The notes: generated by a model from the sequence alone, not told the origin. Positions 45,013 through 55,134 are shown, counted from the stretch's first letter. The stretch is 64,000 nucleotides of DNA from Paenirhizobium cremeum (GCF_022884085.1 NZ_JAGGCS010000001.1:615252-679251); one strand, 5' to 3'. A program made the numbers and translations.

Positions 45013-46707
45013 ATGACCGCACTTGAACGCCGCATCGACCAGGGCGTGGGCCGCGAGCCAGCCGATATCGTGCTGAAGGGGGGCCGCTTCTTCGATCTCG
45101 TCACCGGCGATCTCGTCGCCTCCGATATCGCCATCTGCGGAGACAGGGTCGTCGGCACCTGCGGCAGCTATTCCGGCCGCGAGGAAATCGACATTACCGG
45201 CAGGATCGTGGTGCCGGGCTTCATCGACACCCACCTCCATATCGAAAGCTCTCTCGTCACGCCGCATGAGTTTGACCGCTGCGTCCTTCCCTACGGCGTC
45301 ACCACGGTCATCTGCGACCCGCACGAGATCGCCAATGTACTGGGCACCGAGGGCATCCAGTATTTCCTCGATTCCTCCGAACAGGCGATCATGGACATCC
45401 GCGTCCAGCTCTCCTCCTGCGTGCCGGCCACCCATCTGGAAACGGCCGGCGCCGACCTGCCGATCGAACGGCTCCTGCCCTTCCGCAACCACCCCAAGGT
45501 GATCGGCCTCGCCGAGTTCATGAACTTCCCCGGCGTGATCCACAAGGACCCCGTCTGCATGGCCAAGCTCGAGGCGTTCCAGGGAGAACATATCGACGGC
45601 CACTCGCCGCTCCTCTCCGGCAACGACCTGAACGGCTATCTCTCGGCCGGCATCCGTACCGACCACGAATGCACCAACGTGCCTGAGGCCATGGAGAAGA
45701 TCCGCAAGGGCATGCACATCCTCGTGCGCGAGGGCTCCGTGTCGAAAGACCTGCACGCGCTGATGCCGATCATCACCGAACGCCTCTCGCCCTTCCTTGC
45801 GCTCTGCACCGACGACCGCAACCCGCTCGATATCGCCGAGGAAGGCCATCTCGACTACATGATCCGCACGGCTATCGCTCATGGCGTTGAACCGCTCGCC
45901 GTCTACCGCGCCGCCTCCATCTCGGCGGCCCGCGCCTTCGGCCTCAGGGATCGCGGCCTTGTCGCCCCCGGCTGGAGGGCGGACCTCGTCGTCGTCGACA
46001 GCCTTGCAAACTGCAAGGCCGATATCGTTTTCGCCGCCGGTCGCCGCGTGACACCGGAACTCTTCGCGACCCGCAAGCCGGTCGCGCCCGTCGGCCTCGA
46101 CAGCGTCAAGGCGCGGATCGTCAAGGCCGCCGATTTCGGCGTTCCGGTCACAGAGGGCGAAACGCCTGTCATGGGCGTGCTTCCGGGCAAGATCATCACC
46201 GAACACCGCCGCTACCGCCTGCCCACCGCCGGCAACCAGACCAGCGTCGATCTCGACCGCGATATCATCAAGGTCGCCGTGATCGAGCGCCACGGCAAGA
46301 ACGGCAACCACGCCAACGGCTTCGTCCAGGGTTTCGGCCTGAAGAAGGGCGCGATCGCCTCCACCGTCGGCCATGACAGCCACAATATCTGCGTCGTCGG
46401 CGTCTCCGAGGATGACATGGCGCTTGCCGCCAATCGCCTCGGCGAGATCAAGGGCGGCTTCGTCGTGGTCGAGGACGGTAAGGTCACCGGAGAGATCCCG
46501 CTCCCCGTCGCCGGCCTCATGAGCCTTGAACCCTACGAGGCCGTTCGCGACACGCTGCATCACTTGAGAAAAGCCGCCTATGCTCTTGGAACGACTCTGC
46601 AGGAGCCCTTCCTCCAGGTCGCCTTCCTCCCGCTTCCGGTCATTCCGCACCTGAAGATTTCCGACAAGGGCATGGTCGACGTGGATCAGTTCTGCCTTAT
46701 TGGATAG
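45013..46707 (+). CDS. ade: Adenine deaminase
   Basis: 564 residues, full length for the bacterial Ade family (amidohydrolase fold, Mn or Fe). It converts adenine to hypoxanthine and ammonia. The metal-site pattern [13 protein letters not shown] (His pair), [16 protein letters not shown] and a later [15 protein letters not shown]sp region are visible. It feeds the purine salvage and degradation route that also includes xanthine dehydrogenase at 62833. GGAA precedes the ATG. Monocistronic. Confidence 0.95.
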   Translation: MTALERRIDQGVGREPADIVLKGGRFFDLVTGDLVASDIAICGDRVVGTCGSYSGREEIDITGRIVVPGFIDTHLHIESSLVTPHEFDRCVLPYGVTTVICDPHEIANVLGTEGIQYFLDSSEQAIMDIRVQLSSCVPATHLETAGADLPIERLLPFRNHPKVIGLAEFMNFPGVIHKDPVCMAKLEAFQGEHIDGHSPLLSGNDLNGYLSAGIRTDHECTNVPEAMEKIRKGMHILVREGSVSKDLHALMPIITERLSPFLALCTDDRNPLDIAEEGHLDYMIRTAIAHGVEPLAVYRAASISAARAFGLRDRGLVAPGWRADLVVVDSLANCKADIVFAAGRRVTPELFATRKPVAPVGLDSVKARIVKAADFGVPVTEGETPVMGVLPGKIITEHRRYRLPTAGNQTSVDLDRDIIKVAVIERHGKNGNHANGFVQGFGLKKGAIASTVGHDSHNICVVGVSEDDMALAANRLGEIKGGFVVVEDGKVTGEIPLPVAGLMSLEPYEAVRDTLHHLRKAAYALGTTLQEPFLQVAFLPLPVIPHLKISDKGMVDVDQFCLIG

Positions 46708-46904
46708 ATGGCACGTGCCGGAATTCAATGTGCAGGCACGGCGAAAGAGGCTTGGGGTAATATTCGCCTCAAAAATAGACTTGATAGAACCTCGAACGGC
46801 AATCAAAGGCGTCGAGAAGGCAACAGGATTTTTATTATTGTAAATCTCACTTAACGCCTCCCAAACCGGCAGAGAATCGACGCCGCCGAAAACAGGAGCT
46901 TTCG

Positions 46905-47162
46905 ATGCCGGTGGTCCTTCGCAGCGACGGTTATATATTCTTTTTCTACTCGAACGAAGGCGATCCGCGCGAACCGATCCATATCCATGTGCGCAAAGGC
47001 GGAGCGGAAGCAAAGATCTGGCTGGAGCCGTCCGTCGCCCTTGCGGAGAGCAACGGGTTCAACAGCCGGGAACTCTCTGTTATCATAAGGCTTGCGCTTG
47101 AGAGCGAGGCGAAGATTAAAAGGGCATGGCATGACCATTTCGGCAACGAGCGTTCGCTATGA
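46905..47162 (+). CDS. DUF4160 domain protein
   Basis: 85 residues matching DUF4160: SDGYIFFFYSNEGDPREPIHIHVRKGGAEAKIWL and ISRELS-like region with His-rich IHIHV. Function is unknown; the family is often encoded next to DUF2442 proteins, as here. AGGAG lies 6-7 bases before ATG 46905. Its end overlaps the next gene by 32 bases. The pairing has the size and spacing of a toxin-antitoxin unit but no activity is established. Confidence 0.8.
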   Translation: MPVVLRSDGYIFFFYSNEGDPREPIHIHVRKGGAEAKIWLEPSVALAESNGFNSRELSVIIRLALESEAKIKRAWHDHFGNERSL

Positions 47163-47382
47163 TGACGACACCATGTGGGTTTCGTTAAGCGATGGGCGTG
47201 TCCTTGGGGTGCCCCTCGCCTGGTTCCCTCGCCTCTTGGCGGCAAGCAAGGCCGATCTTGAAAATTACGAACTCAGTCCGGCAGGCATCCATTGGGATCA
47301 TCTGGACGAAGATGTATCCGTTGCCGGTCTTCTGGCTGGTCGCGGAGATCAGAGCCGGCATCTGCCCCTCGCTGCCGAATGA
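47131..47382 (+). CDS. DUF2442 domain protein
   Basis: 83 residues matching DUF2442: MWVSLSDGRVLGVPLAWFPRL and ELSPAGIHWDHLDEDVSVAGLL are the family core. Starts inside the end of the DUF4160 gene (ATG 47131) in another frame. DUF2442/DUF4160 pairs are widespread, function unsettled. Confidence 0.8.
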   Translation: MTISATSVRYDDDTMWVSLSDGRVLGVPLAWFPRLLAASKADLENYELSPAGIHWDHLDEDVSVAGLLAGRGDQSRHLPLAAE

Positions 47383-47442
47383 AAGCCTGGCATTCTGACG
47401 CTCTACTCACTATGCACGGCTTGCCGGCAGCGGCCGAGCGGC

Positions 47443-47814
47443 TCAATGCCGGTAGAGCACCATGCCGGCGTGATGCAGGATATCGCTTCTGAAATCGCCA
47501 TCGGCGGTAAAGCCGGTGTCGTCCCAGTATTCGATATGGCTCCCGTTCACCTCGTAGCGCCCCTCATAGGCGCGTTCCCGGTTTCCGCGCGCTTCCACGT
47601 AGCGCCCGTTGGGCAGAAGTTCGTGCCGGATATAGCCGTCACCGGTCACCCACAATCCTACATAGGGATGGTTCTTCATGTCTCTCTCCTGAACGTCTGT
47701 GGCCGCATCCTGGGCCTGCTTGATCCTTGGCGGCGCCACCACGAAAAGGGCGATGAATGCCACGGCCGCGACGAGCACCACCATCGCCGGCGTATTCTGT
47801 GAAAATTCAACCAT
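47443..47814 (-). CDS. Atu4866-domain protein, membrane-anchored
   Basis: 123 residues: an N-terminal hydrophobic helix (about residues 11-29) and a C-terminal Atu4866-type domain (HPYVGLWVTGDGYIRHELLPNGRYVEARGNRERAYEGRYEVNGSHIEYWDDTGFTADGDF, shown in short), the small beta-rich fold first solved for an Agrobacterium protein. Function unknown; lipocalin-like ligand binding is one idea. Its start overlaps the end of a 45-residue gene (47807-47944) by 8 bases, and both are divergent from an AraC regulator that may control them. Confidence 0.82.
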   Translation of the reverse strand: MVEFSQNTPAMVVLVAAVAFIALFVVAPPRIKQAQDAATDVQERDMKNHPYVGLWVTGDGYIRHELLPNGRYVEARGNRERAYEGRYEVNGSHIEYWDDTGFTADGDFRSDILHHAGMVLYRH

Positions 47815-47944
47815 TCAGCCCATATCTCCGCTCGATACGATCCCGCCGCTCCGCGCGGTTCCGTTCGATTGTCGCGAGAAGTTGCCGGGCGCCGGAAGCT
47901 GCCCAGCGCAAGGGGCTTTCAAGAACATATTGAAGTGCGGACAT
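47807..47944 (-). CDS. Small protein (45 residues), coupled to Atu4866-domain gene
   Basis: Frame MSALQYVLESPLRWAASGAR... to GLNG. GGAGG lies 8 bases before the ATG at 47944, and the stop overlaps the start of the next gene by 8 bases, so translation is coupled. Short and Arg-rich at the C-terminus (NRAERRDRIERRYGL); no known family. It looks amphipathic and may be membrane-associated. Confidence 0.6.
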   Translation of the reverse strand: MSALQYVLESPLRWAASGARQLLATIERNRAERRDRIERRYGLNG

Positions 47945-48151
47945 CTTCCCGTCCTCCTGCGTTTTGCATCTCGCCGCCCATCGGCGAATGACGGGAATAT
48001 GGGGACGGAGATCGCGGGAGCGGTAGAACAGATGGCCGCAAGGATTGCACAATCCTCCGAATTGCACGATCCTCCATTTGGGATTACCGGACGGGCTTCC
48101 TAGTTAAGTCCCGAAAACCCAGGCCAGTCAGGGCTCAGGAGCAGCCTCGCC

Positions 48152-49054
48152 ATGAAACCGCATATTGAATTGAAAGAACTGATTGCACGACACGCCACGC
48201 AGGAGGGATTACAGCCGACGCCCGTGCCGCGCCTGACGCTGATCCGCTTGAGCCGGCCGACCGATCCGATTCACGGCGTGCACAAGCCGTCGATCTGCAT
48301 CATCGCCCAGGGCCGCAAGCGCGTTCAGGCCTGCGAGCGGGTGCTGGAATACGGTGCCGGACACCATCTGATCGTCTCGCTCGATCTTCCCGTGCTCGGC
48401 CATGTCATCGATGCGACGCCGGAGGAGCCCTATCTCTGCCTGCGGCTCGATCTGGATCTCGCCCTGCTCGGCGCGCTGGTGCTCGAAATGAACACCCCGA
48501 TCCTGCAGGCGGCCCCCCAGTGCAAGGCGCTCGGCATCGCCGAAACGCCGGAAGCCCTTCTCAATGCCGCGATCCGCCTCGTCGGATTGCTGGACCGGCC
48601 GCACGACATCCCCTTCCTGGCGCCGCTGGTCGAGCGGGAACTGCTTTACCTCCTGCTGCGCGGCGAGCATGCCGGCCTGCTGCACCAGATGCTGACGCCA
48701 AACCACCGCCTCCAGAACGTCAACCGCGCCATCAACTGGATCAGAAGCAATTTCCACCGCCCCTTCTCGATCGAGGTTCTGGCGGCGGAGGCGCGCATGA
48801 GCAGTTCCTCTCTCCACGAACATTTCCGCGCCATGACCAGCATGAGCCCGCTGCAATACCAGAAACAGCTCCGGCTGCAGGAGGCGCGCAGGCTAATCCT
48901 GACCGAGGCGCTCGATGCGGCGACGGCAGGCCGCAGGGTAGGCTATGACAGCCCGTCCCAGTTCAGCCGCGAATATCGCCGGCAGTTCGGCGCGCCGCCG
49001 CTTGCCGATGTAACGCGACTGAGAACACGCCCGGGCGAACTGGCGGAAGCCTGA
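48152..49054 (+). CDS. AraC family transcriptional regulator
   Basis: 300 residues: an AraC_N (cupin-like) domain in the first 180 (KPSICIIAQGRKRVQ, YGAGHHLIVSLDLPVLGHV) and two helix-turn-helix motifs in the last 100 (FSIEVLAAEARMSSSSLHEHFRAM and RRVGYDSPSQFSREYRRQFG). Many such AraC_N regulators control adjacent aldehyde or quinone detoxification genes. It is divergent from the small protein and Atu4866 genes, with a 207-bp gap that should hold its operator. Confidence 0.9.
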   Translation: MKPHIELKELIARHATQEGLQPTPVPRLTLIRLSRPTDPIHGVHKPSICIIAQGRKRVQACERVLEYGAGHHLIVSLDLPVLGHVIDATPEEPYLCLRLDLDLALLGALVLEMNTPILQAAPQCKALGIAETPEALLNAAIRLVGLLDRPHDIPFLAPLVERELLYLLLRGEHAGLLHQMLTPNHRLQNVNRAINWIRSNFHRPFSIEVLAAEARMSSSSLHEHFRAMTSMSPLQYQKQLRLQEARRLILTEALDAATAGRRVGYDSPSQFSREYRRQFGAPPLADVTRLRTRPGELAEA

Positions 49055-49100
49055 GGCAGGGTCGCCCCCGAGGCCCTGCCCGCGAAAACCGCCGGCTTCC

Positions 49101-50789
49101 TCACACCCTCGCGCAGAAACCGTCCAGCGCGCCGAGATGAAGGCCTTTCTTCTCGATGGCCCCGCCAAGGCCCGGCATGTCGAGAACCTGTCTCACGACG
49201 ACGCCGACCGGCAGGGTGACTGTCCTCGGCTCTCTTGCCATATTGAACACGAAGAGCAGCCTTTCCTCGCCCTTCGAGCGGGTAAAGGCCAGCACGTCCT
49301 CCTCGCTCTTCAGGAACTCCATCTCCCCGTCGCAGAGCAAGGCATGCGCCCTGCGGAAAGCGAGCGTGTCCCGATAATGAGACAGTACCGTGCGCGCCTG
49401 CCCCTCCTGGCCGTCGACGGCAAGTGCTGCATGGTCCTTGGGCACCGGCAGCCAGGGCTTCGATGCCGTGGTGAACCCCGCATTCGCCACCTCCCGGTTC
49501 CAGGGCATAGGAGTGCGGCATCCGTCGCGTCCCTTGAAGGCCGGCCAGAAACGGATGCCATACGGGTCCCTCAAGTCTTCGAAGGCAAGCTCGGCCTCCG
49601 GCAGCCCCAGTTCCTCGCCCTGGTAGAGGCAGATGGAACCCCGAAGGCTGGAGAGCACGCTGATTGCAAGCCTCGCCACAGCTTCGCGCTCCTCCGGCGT
49701 CGTCGCGAATCGGCTGACATGTCGGGTAACGTCGTGGTTCGAAAAGGCCCAGCAGACCCATCCATCGGCCACGAGCTTGCGAAAGGATTCGACGCAGCTG
49801 CGGATATGGCCGGCGGTAAAGTCCGGCCCCAGAAGATCGAAGGTATAGCACATGTGCAGCTTGTCGCCGCCCGCCGTATAGGCCGCGACCGTCTTCAGGG
49901 AACGCGCTCCGTCTCCCACTTCGCCGACGCTGGTCCGGTCGGGATATTCGTCGAGCAGCGCCCGGAACCGCTTCAGGAAAGCGATGTTCTCCGGCCGGGT
50001 CTTGTCGTAGAGATGGCTCTGCATGCCGTAGGGATTGACGTCGGGCGCATCGAGGCCCGCTTCCTCGCTATCGGGCACATGCGCAGGATTGTCGCGCAGC
50101 GCCTTGTCGTGGAAATAATAGTTCACGGTATCGAGGCGGAAACCGTCCACCCCCCTGTCGAGCCAGAACCGGACGGCGGCCAGAAGGGCGTCTTGCACGT
50201 CGGGATTATGGAAATTGAGGTCCGGCTGCGACGCCAGGAAGTTGTGCATGTAGTATTGCTTGCGCACCCCGTCCCATTCCCAGGCAGGCCCGCCGAACAC
50301 CGACAGCCAGTTGTTCGGCGCCGTCCCGTCCGGCTTCGCATCCGCCCAGACATACCAGTCCGCCTTGGGATTCGTCCGGCTCGACCGGCTCTCCTTGAAC
50401 CAGGGATGCTGGTCGGACGTATGCGACAACACCTGGTCTATGATGACCTTGAGGCCGAGACGGTGCGCCTCCGCCATCATCTCATCGAAATCGGCGAGCG
50501 TGCCGAACATCGGATCGACATCGCAATAATCGGAGACGTCATAGCCCATGTCCGCCATCGGCGAGGTGAAGAAAGGCGACAGCCAGATCGCATCGACGCC
50601 GAGCGAGGCGATGTAGGAGAGCTTCTGGGTCACCCCCTTGAGATCGCCGATACCGTCGCCGTTGGTATCTTGGAATGAGCGCGGATAGACCTGATAGATC
50701 GCCGCTCCGCGCCACCAGTCTGCGCTGCCGGTGGAAGGCCTGGCCCCCTCATCGGCCTTGCGGTGGGCCTTGCTGTGGCTTGTCGTCAT
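49101..50789 (-). CDS. GH13 alpha-glucosidase
   Basis: 562 residues of GH13 oligo-1,4-/1,6-alpha-glucosidase type. Family regions: I (VIIDQVLSHTS), II with nucleophile Asp in DGFRLDTVNYY, III with acid/base Glu in SVGEVGD, IV in FSNHDVTRH with the transition-state Asp; the GAAIYQVYPRSFQDTNGDGIGD start is typical. It hydrolyses maltose, sucrose or similar sugars. ATG 50789 starts at MTTSHSK; the frame continues to 50942 but lacks a Shine-Dalgarno. Alpha-glucoside ABC genes are not in the window. Convergent with the araC gene. Confidence 0.93.
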   Translation of the reverse strand: MTTSHSKAHRKADEGARPSTGSADWWRGAAIYQVYPRSFQDTNGDGIGDLKGVTQKLSYIASLGVDAIWLSPFFTSPMADMGYDVSDYCDVDPMFGTLADFDEMMAEAHRLGLKVIIDQVLSHTSDQHPWFKESRSSRTNPKADWYVWADAKPDGTAPNNWLSVFGGPAWEWDGVRKQYYMHNFLASQPDLNFHNPDVQDALLAAVRFWLDRGVDGFRLDTVNYYFHDKALRDNPAHVPDSEEAGLDAPDVNPYGMQSHLYDKTRPENIAFLKRFRALLDEYPDRTSVGEVGDGARSLKTVAAYTAGGDKLHMCYTFDLLGPDFTAGHIRSCVESFRKLVADGWVCWAFSNHDVTRHVSRFATTPEEREAVARLAISVLSSLRGSICLYQGEELGLPEAELAFEDLRDPYGIRFWPAFKGRDGCRTPMPWNREVANAGFTTASKPWLPVPKDHAALAVDGQEGQARTVLSHYRDTLAFRRAHALLCDGEMEFLKSEEDVLAFTRSKGEERLLFVFNMAREPRTVTLPVGVVVRQVLDMPGLGGAIEKKGLHLGALDGFCARV

Positions 50790-51082
50790 GAAAAGATCCT
50801 GAATGGCGGGAATCGTGATCTGAATAGTACCGTCTCGCAGCGAAAGGCCAAGCGGCCCCGGATACCAATCCCGTCCGCGGATTTCTGTTCCGAAGCCATC
50901 TGTGCAGAGGATGGCCGCGCCGACCGCCGCCGCTGACATCAACCTGTAATACTATCATCACATAAAGCCGGAGACGAAAACGGCGGGAGTCGCCTTGTGG
51001 GCTCCCACAAGACGCGGGCTGCTGCGCAGCGATCATCCGGCGGAAGCCGGGACGCGGCCGATCCCGGAGGCAGCGAGAGATT

Positions 51083-52150
51083 ATGCCCAGACTGACCATC
51101 GTGACCGATGCCTGGCATCCGCAGGTGAACGGCGTGGTGCGTTCCATCGAGAACACCAACCGCGAGCTGGCGGCGATGGGCGTCGAGGTATCGATGATAA
51201 CGCCGCAGCCCTTCCCCAGCATTCCGATGCCGACCTATCCGGAAATCCGTCTGTCCCTCGCCCGCTACACCCAGGTCGCCCGCGCCATCGAAAACAACAG
51301 GCCGGACTACATGCATATCGCGACCGAAGGTCCGCTCGGCCTTTGGGCGCGTCGCTGGTGTCTGAAGCATGGCATGCCCTTTTCGACCAGCTACCACACC
51401 CGTTTTCCCGAATATGTCGCAGCCCGCGCGCCGATCCCGCTTTCCTGGCTCTATGCCTATGTCCGCTGGTTCCACAATCGCGGCGGCGCCTGCATGGTGG
51501 CGACGGAAAGCCTGCGCCGCGAACTTGCGGAAAAGGGCCTGAACAACCTTTGTCTCTGGAGCCGCGGCATCGACACCGCGCTGTTCCGGCCGCGCCCGCA
51601 TGTGGAAAACCCGCTGAACCTGCCGCGCCCGATCTTCATGACGGTCGGTCGCGTGGCGGTGGAAAAGAACCTGCCGGCCTTTCTCGATCTCGACCTGCCG
51701 GGCTCCAAGGTCGTGGTTGGCGACGGCCCTGCCCGCACCGAACTGGAAGCGCATTATCCGCGCGTGCATTTCACCGGGGTCAAGACCGGCGAGGATCTCG
51801 CCGAAACCTATGCGCAGGCCGATGTCTTCGTCTTCCCCTCGAAGACAGACACATTCGGCAACACCATCCTCGAAGCCATGGCGTCAGGCGTCCCAGTCGC
51901 GGCCTTCCCGGTCACCGGTCCCGTCGATATAATTCCTGCCGAAAGCGGAGCCGGCGCGCTCGACGACGACCTGAAAGCCGCCTGCCTGAAGGCGCTCCAC
52001 TGCTCGCGCGAGAAGGCGCGTGCGCTCGCCGAAACCTTTTCATGGCAGGCAGCGACGACGCAGTTTCTCGACAACGTCATCGAGGCCAAGACGCAGGCAC
52101 GGCGCAAGCGCCTGCTGTTGCGCCAGTCCGGCCGCCAGATCGGCGCGTGA
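51083..52150 (+). CDS. GT4 family glycosyltransferase
   Basis: 355 residues in the two-domain GT-B fold. The N-terminal LTIVTDAWHPQVNGVVRSIENTNRELAAMG and C-terminal FVFPSKTDTFGNTILEAMASGVPVAAFP (with the conserved E-X7-E motif) are typical of GT4. It resembles the glycosyltransferases that make glucosyl- and glucuronosyl-diacylglycerol in Agrobacterium; the donor and acceptor are not determined from sequence. Short C-terminal Arg-rich tail (ARRKRLLLRQSGRQIG) may bind membranes. Convergent with der. Confidence 0.85.
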   Translation: MPRLTIVTDAWHPQVNGVVRSIENTNRELAAMGVEVSMITPQPFPSIPMPTYPEIRLSLARYTQVARAIENNRPDYMHIATEGPLGLWARRWCLKHGMPFSTSYHTRFPEYVAARAPIPLSWLYAYVRWFHNRGGACMVATESLRRELAEKGLNNLCLWSRGIDTALFRPRPHVENPLNLPRPIFMTVGRVAVEKNLPAFLDLDLPGSKVVVGDGPARTELEAHYPRVHFTGVKTGEDLAETYAQADVFVFPSKTDTFGNTILEAMASGVPVAAFPVTGPVDIIPAESGAGALDDDLKAACLKALHCSREKARALAETFSWQAATTQFLDNVIEAKTQARRKRLLLRQSGRQIGA

Positions 52151-52159
52151 GCCGGAAGA

Positions 52160-53578
52160 TCAGCGTTTCTTCTTGCGGTTCTCGAACGGGTTGTCCGACG
52201 CCTTGAAGTGAATGCGGATCGGCACGCCCGGCAGCTGGAAATCGTTGCGCAGTCCGTTCATCAGGTAACGCACATAGGATTCCGGCAGCGCATCGGCGCG
52301 CGTGCAGGAAATCATGAAGGCCGGCGGACGCGCCTTCACCTGCGTCATGTACTTGAGCTTGATACGCCGACCGGAAACCGCCGGTGGCGGATGCTGGATC
52401 TGCTGATGTTCCAGCCAGCGATTGAGCTTGGCGGTCGAGATGCGACGGTTCCACACACGGTCGGTGTCGATGATGTTCTGCATCAGCTTGTCGAGGCCGT
52501 AGCCGGTCTGGCCGGAAATCGGCACGGCGCGGATGCCGCGGGCCTGCGGCAAAAGGCGCTCGGTCTTCTCGCGCAGGTCGGCCAGCACTGCCTGCGGGTC
52601 TTCGACCAGATCCCACTTGTTGAAGGCGAGCACGGCGGCGCGGCCCTCGCGCAGCACCAGATCGGCGATCTGCAGGTCCTGCTTTTCGAAGGGAATGGTG
52701 GCGTCGAAGACGATCACCACCGTCTCGGCAAAACGGATCGCGCGCAGCGCATCGGCAACGGAGAGCTTTTCGAGTTTCTCCTGCACCTTCGCCTTGCGCC
52801 GCATGCCGGCCGTGTCGAACATCTTGATGGTGCGGCCGCGCCAGTCCCATTCGACGGAAATGCTGTCGCGGGTAATTCCGGCTTCGGGGCCGGTCAAAAG
52901 CCGGTCTTCGCCGAGGAACCGGTTGATGAGCGTCGATTTTCCGGCATTCGGGCGGCCGACGATCGCGACCCGCAGCGGCTTGGTCTCGTCATAATCAGGC
53001 TCTTCCTCGTCCTCGCCTTCGCCTGTCCGGGGTATGGCGACATCGGTCTCCGCCTCGTCCTCCGGTTCCGGGAAGGCCCGCTCTTCGCCGATTGCGGCGA
53101 CGATGGCGTCGCGCAGGTCGATCATGCCCTGGCCGTGTTCGGCCGAAATCGGCACGGGTTCGCCAAGACCGAGCGTGAAGGCGTCGTAGAAGCCGCCGTC
53201 GGAGCCACGGGCTTCCGACTTGTTGGCCACCAGGACGACCGGCTTCCCGCTGCGGCGCAGGAGTTCGCCGAACGTCTTGTCGAGCGGCGTCAGGCCCGAC
53301 TTGGCATCGACCACGAACAGCGTCAGGTCGGCTTCGTCGATGGCCGCCTCGGTCTGCGCCCGCATCCGCCCTTCGAGCGTGTCAGGGCCGGTCTCCTCGA
53401 GACCGGCGGTATCGATGATGGTGAAGCGCAGGTCGACGAGCTTGGCATCGCCCGGCCGCCGGTCCCGCGTCACGCCGGGCGTATCGTCGACGAGCGCCAG
53501 CTTCTTTCCGACCAGACGGTTGAAAAGCGTGGACTTGCCGACATTCGGGCGGCCGACGATGGCGACGGTGAAGCTCAT
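52160..53578 (-). CDS. der: Ribosome biogenesis GTPase Der (EngA)
   Basis: 472 residues with two tandem Era-like GTPase domains, GRPNVGKST (residues about 8-16) and GRPNAGKST (about 209-217), each followed by DTPG/DTAG, NKS/NKW motifs, and a KH-like domain at the C-terminus. Der is essential in many bacteria for 50S subunit maturation. ATG 53578 ([11 protein letters not shown]) is chosen; the extension to 53611 is not needed. Followed by the YfgM-like gene 40 bases upstream on the same strand, as in many alphaproteobacteria. Confidence 0.97.
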   Translation of the reverse strand: MSFTVAIVGRPNVGKSTLFNRLVGKKLALVDDTPGVTRDRRPGDAKLVDLRFTIIDTAGLEETGPDTLEGRMRAQTEAAIDEADLTLFVVDAKSGLTPLDKTFGELLRRSGKPVVLVANKSEARGSDGGFYDAFTLGLGEPVPISAEHGQGMIDLRDAIVAAIGEERAFPEPEDEAETDVAIPRTGEGEDEEEPDYDETKPLRVAIVGRPNAGKSTLINRFLGEDRLLTGPEAGITRDSISVEWDWRGRTIKMFDTAGMRRKAKVQEKLEKLSVADALRAIRFAETVVIVFDATIPFEKQDLQIADLVLREGRAAVLAFNKWDLVEDPQAVLADLREKTERLLPQARGIRAVPISGQTGYGLDKLMQNIIDTDRVWNRRISTAKLNRWLEHQQIQHPPPAVSGRRIKLKYMTQVKARPPAFMISCTRADALPESYVRYLMNGLRNDFQLPGVPIRIHFKASDNPFENRKKKR

Positions 53579-53617
53579 GCGGTTTTTATCCTTCCGGGCT
53601 CCAGCGCCCAAGCCGGC

Positions 53618-54289
53618 TTACGATGCCTTGCCGGACGCGGTAATCATGTCGAGCAGCATGCGGGCACGGTTCTGCACGTTGCGCGGAGCCTCGGGGTCCT
53701 CGGTGATCTGCTCGAACCACTCGCGGGCGCGTGCCATGTCGCCGGACTTGTATGCGGCAAGGCCGAGCGCCTCGCGGGCGGAATGGCGCATCGCATCCGT
53801 CGGCGTCGCCATGGCCTCGACCTCGGCGGACACCTGCTCGTAGGTGCCGGCGTCGATCAGCAGCCAGGCGGCGCGCATGCGCGCCACGTCGCGGATGACC
53901 TGCGGAACGGAAGTATCCTTGCCGATATCGGAGAAGGCGGCGATTGCGGCCGCCGCATCGCCCTTCTCCGCCTGCACGGTCGCCGAGCGCATCCGCGCCA
54001 GAACCGCATAGGCCCCGTAGCCGTCCTTTTCCAGGGCCGCGAGGGCGGCGGTCGCCTCATCGCGCTTGCCCTCGTTGGCAAGCGTCAGCGCTGCGAGGAA
54101 CTGGTCGCCCGCGCCGGACGAACGGTGCGAATGCCAGTACTCATACCCGCGATAGCCCGCAGTGCCGAGAACGATCAGGAGAGCGACGCCGATGATAACC
54201 GGCGCGAATTTCCGCCAGGCCATCTTGACCTGCTCCGAACGGAGCTCGTCATTGACTTCGCGAATGAAGCTGTCGTTGTTGTCCACCAT
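53618..54289 (-). CDS. YfgM-like membrane-anchored TPR protein
   Basis: 223 residues: one membrane segment (residues about 28-46, FAPVIIGVALLIVLGTAGY) and a periplasmic TPR-like helical domain. Resembles YfgM, which is a partner of the Sec translocon in E. coli, where its gene lies near der (engA) as here. ATG 54289 is the start at MVDNNDSF. Translated upstream of der with a 39-base gap, presumably one transcription unit. Confidence 0.85.
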   Translation of the reverse strand: MVDNNDSFIREVNDELRSEQVKMAWRKFAPVIIGVALLIVLGTAGYRGYEYWHSHRSSGAGDQFLAALTLANEGKRDEATAALAALEKDGYGAYAVLARMRSATVQAEKGDAAAAIAAFSDIGKDTSVPQVIRDVARMRAAWLLIDAGTYEQVSAEVEAMATPTDAMRHSAREALGLAAYKSGDMARAREWFEQITEDPEAPRNVQNRARMLLDMITASGKAS

Positions 54290-54346
54290 GTCTCGTTCCG
54301 GAAAGGCCGGCCTTTCAAGTGCATTCTGCTGTGTAAGCGGCCTTCC

Positions 54347-54382
54347 TAGAGCAAAGGATGCCCAAATGGAAGCATCCTTTGC
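54347..54382. repeat. TAGAGC-type palindromic repeat
   Basis: TAGAGC followed by GCAAAGGATGC (54351-54361) and its complement GCATCCTTTGC (54372-54382). It matches the style of the element at 29766 and lies between the nnrU-like and yfgM-like genes. Confidence 0.5.
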
Positions 54383-54428
54383 AGTCACAAGCGCGGCACC
54401 GCCGGCGAAAGGCGCCCCGAGCGGCGGA

Positions 54429-55007
54429 TTACATCGGGATCGGCGCCACCCCGATCAGCCAGAGGTGCAGTTTCCAGATGAACAGCGCCCAGATCGCCGC
54501 TCCGACGACGATAGCGATCAGGTCGTACTTCGCCGAGACGAACGGACGCAGCGTCAGGATACCTGCCCGCTCGCGGCGCTTCAGCGCGATCCGCAGGATC
54601 ACGCCCCATGCGAGGAAGGAGCCGAACAGCAAAAGCGAGGCGAGATCGCCATTGGCGAGCAGATGGCCGAAGGCCCAGATCTTCACGCCGAGGATCATCG
54701 GATGCTTCGTCTTCGTGGCGATATGGCCGGCAGGCAGTTCCGCCGCGGCCAGACAGATCATCGACAGCAGCATCAGCGTCACCGTCAGATGTGACATGCC
54801 GGTCGGCGGGAACCAAAGGTTGATCGTGGGCGAGATCGCCCAGCCATAGATCAGCACGACGAGCGAGATGATGCTCAACAGCGAATAAATGCCTTTCCAG
54901 CCGTTTTCACCGAACTTGTCGACCATTCTCGATCTGAAATCCGGGGCGACCACCCGGATCAGATGCATGCCCAGAAACAGGATGATCCCGAGAATCAGGA
55001 TTGCCAT
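54429..55007 (-). CDS. nnrU: NnrU family membrane protein
   Basis: 192 residues with about five or six membrane segments. NnrU-family markers include LGMHLIRVVAPDFR near the N-terminus and HPMILGVKIWAFGHLLANGDLASLLLFGSFLAWG. NnrU was linked to nitric oxide metabolism and denitrification in Rhodobacter, but the family occurs widely without it; here it lies between the yfgM-like gene and a deacetylase, not with nir or nor genes. ATG at 55007. Confidence 0.88.
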   Translation of the reverse strand: MAILILGIILFLGMHLIRVVAPDFRSRMVDKFGENGWKGIYSLLSIISLVVLIYGWAISPTINLWFPPTGMSHLTVTLMLLSMICLAAAELPAGHIATKTKHPMILGVKIWAFGHLLANGDLASLLLFGSFLAWGVILRIALKRRERAGILTLRPFVSAKYDLIAIVVGAAIWALFIWKLHLWLIGVAPIPM

Positions 55008-55134
55008 TGGTAAGACCTCGTCTTGATTTTGCTCATCATGGAATAGTGATCTCGGGGACCGATTTCCAGTGTGTTCAAAGCTTCGCCGCATTTGAATGAC
55101 AGGACGCCCGCTTCGTTCTGCTACGGGTTCTCGC

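Noticed and set aside
44989..47013. 674-codon open frame antisense to adenine deaminase
   Set aside because: The ade frame has family motifs throughout; the antisense frame has none.
52208..54349. 713-codon open frame antisense to der and the yfgM-like gene
   Set aside because: Spans two real genes on the opposite strand; no domain and GC-shadow composition.
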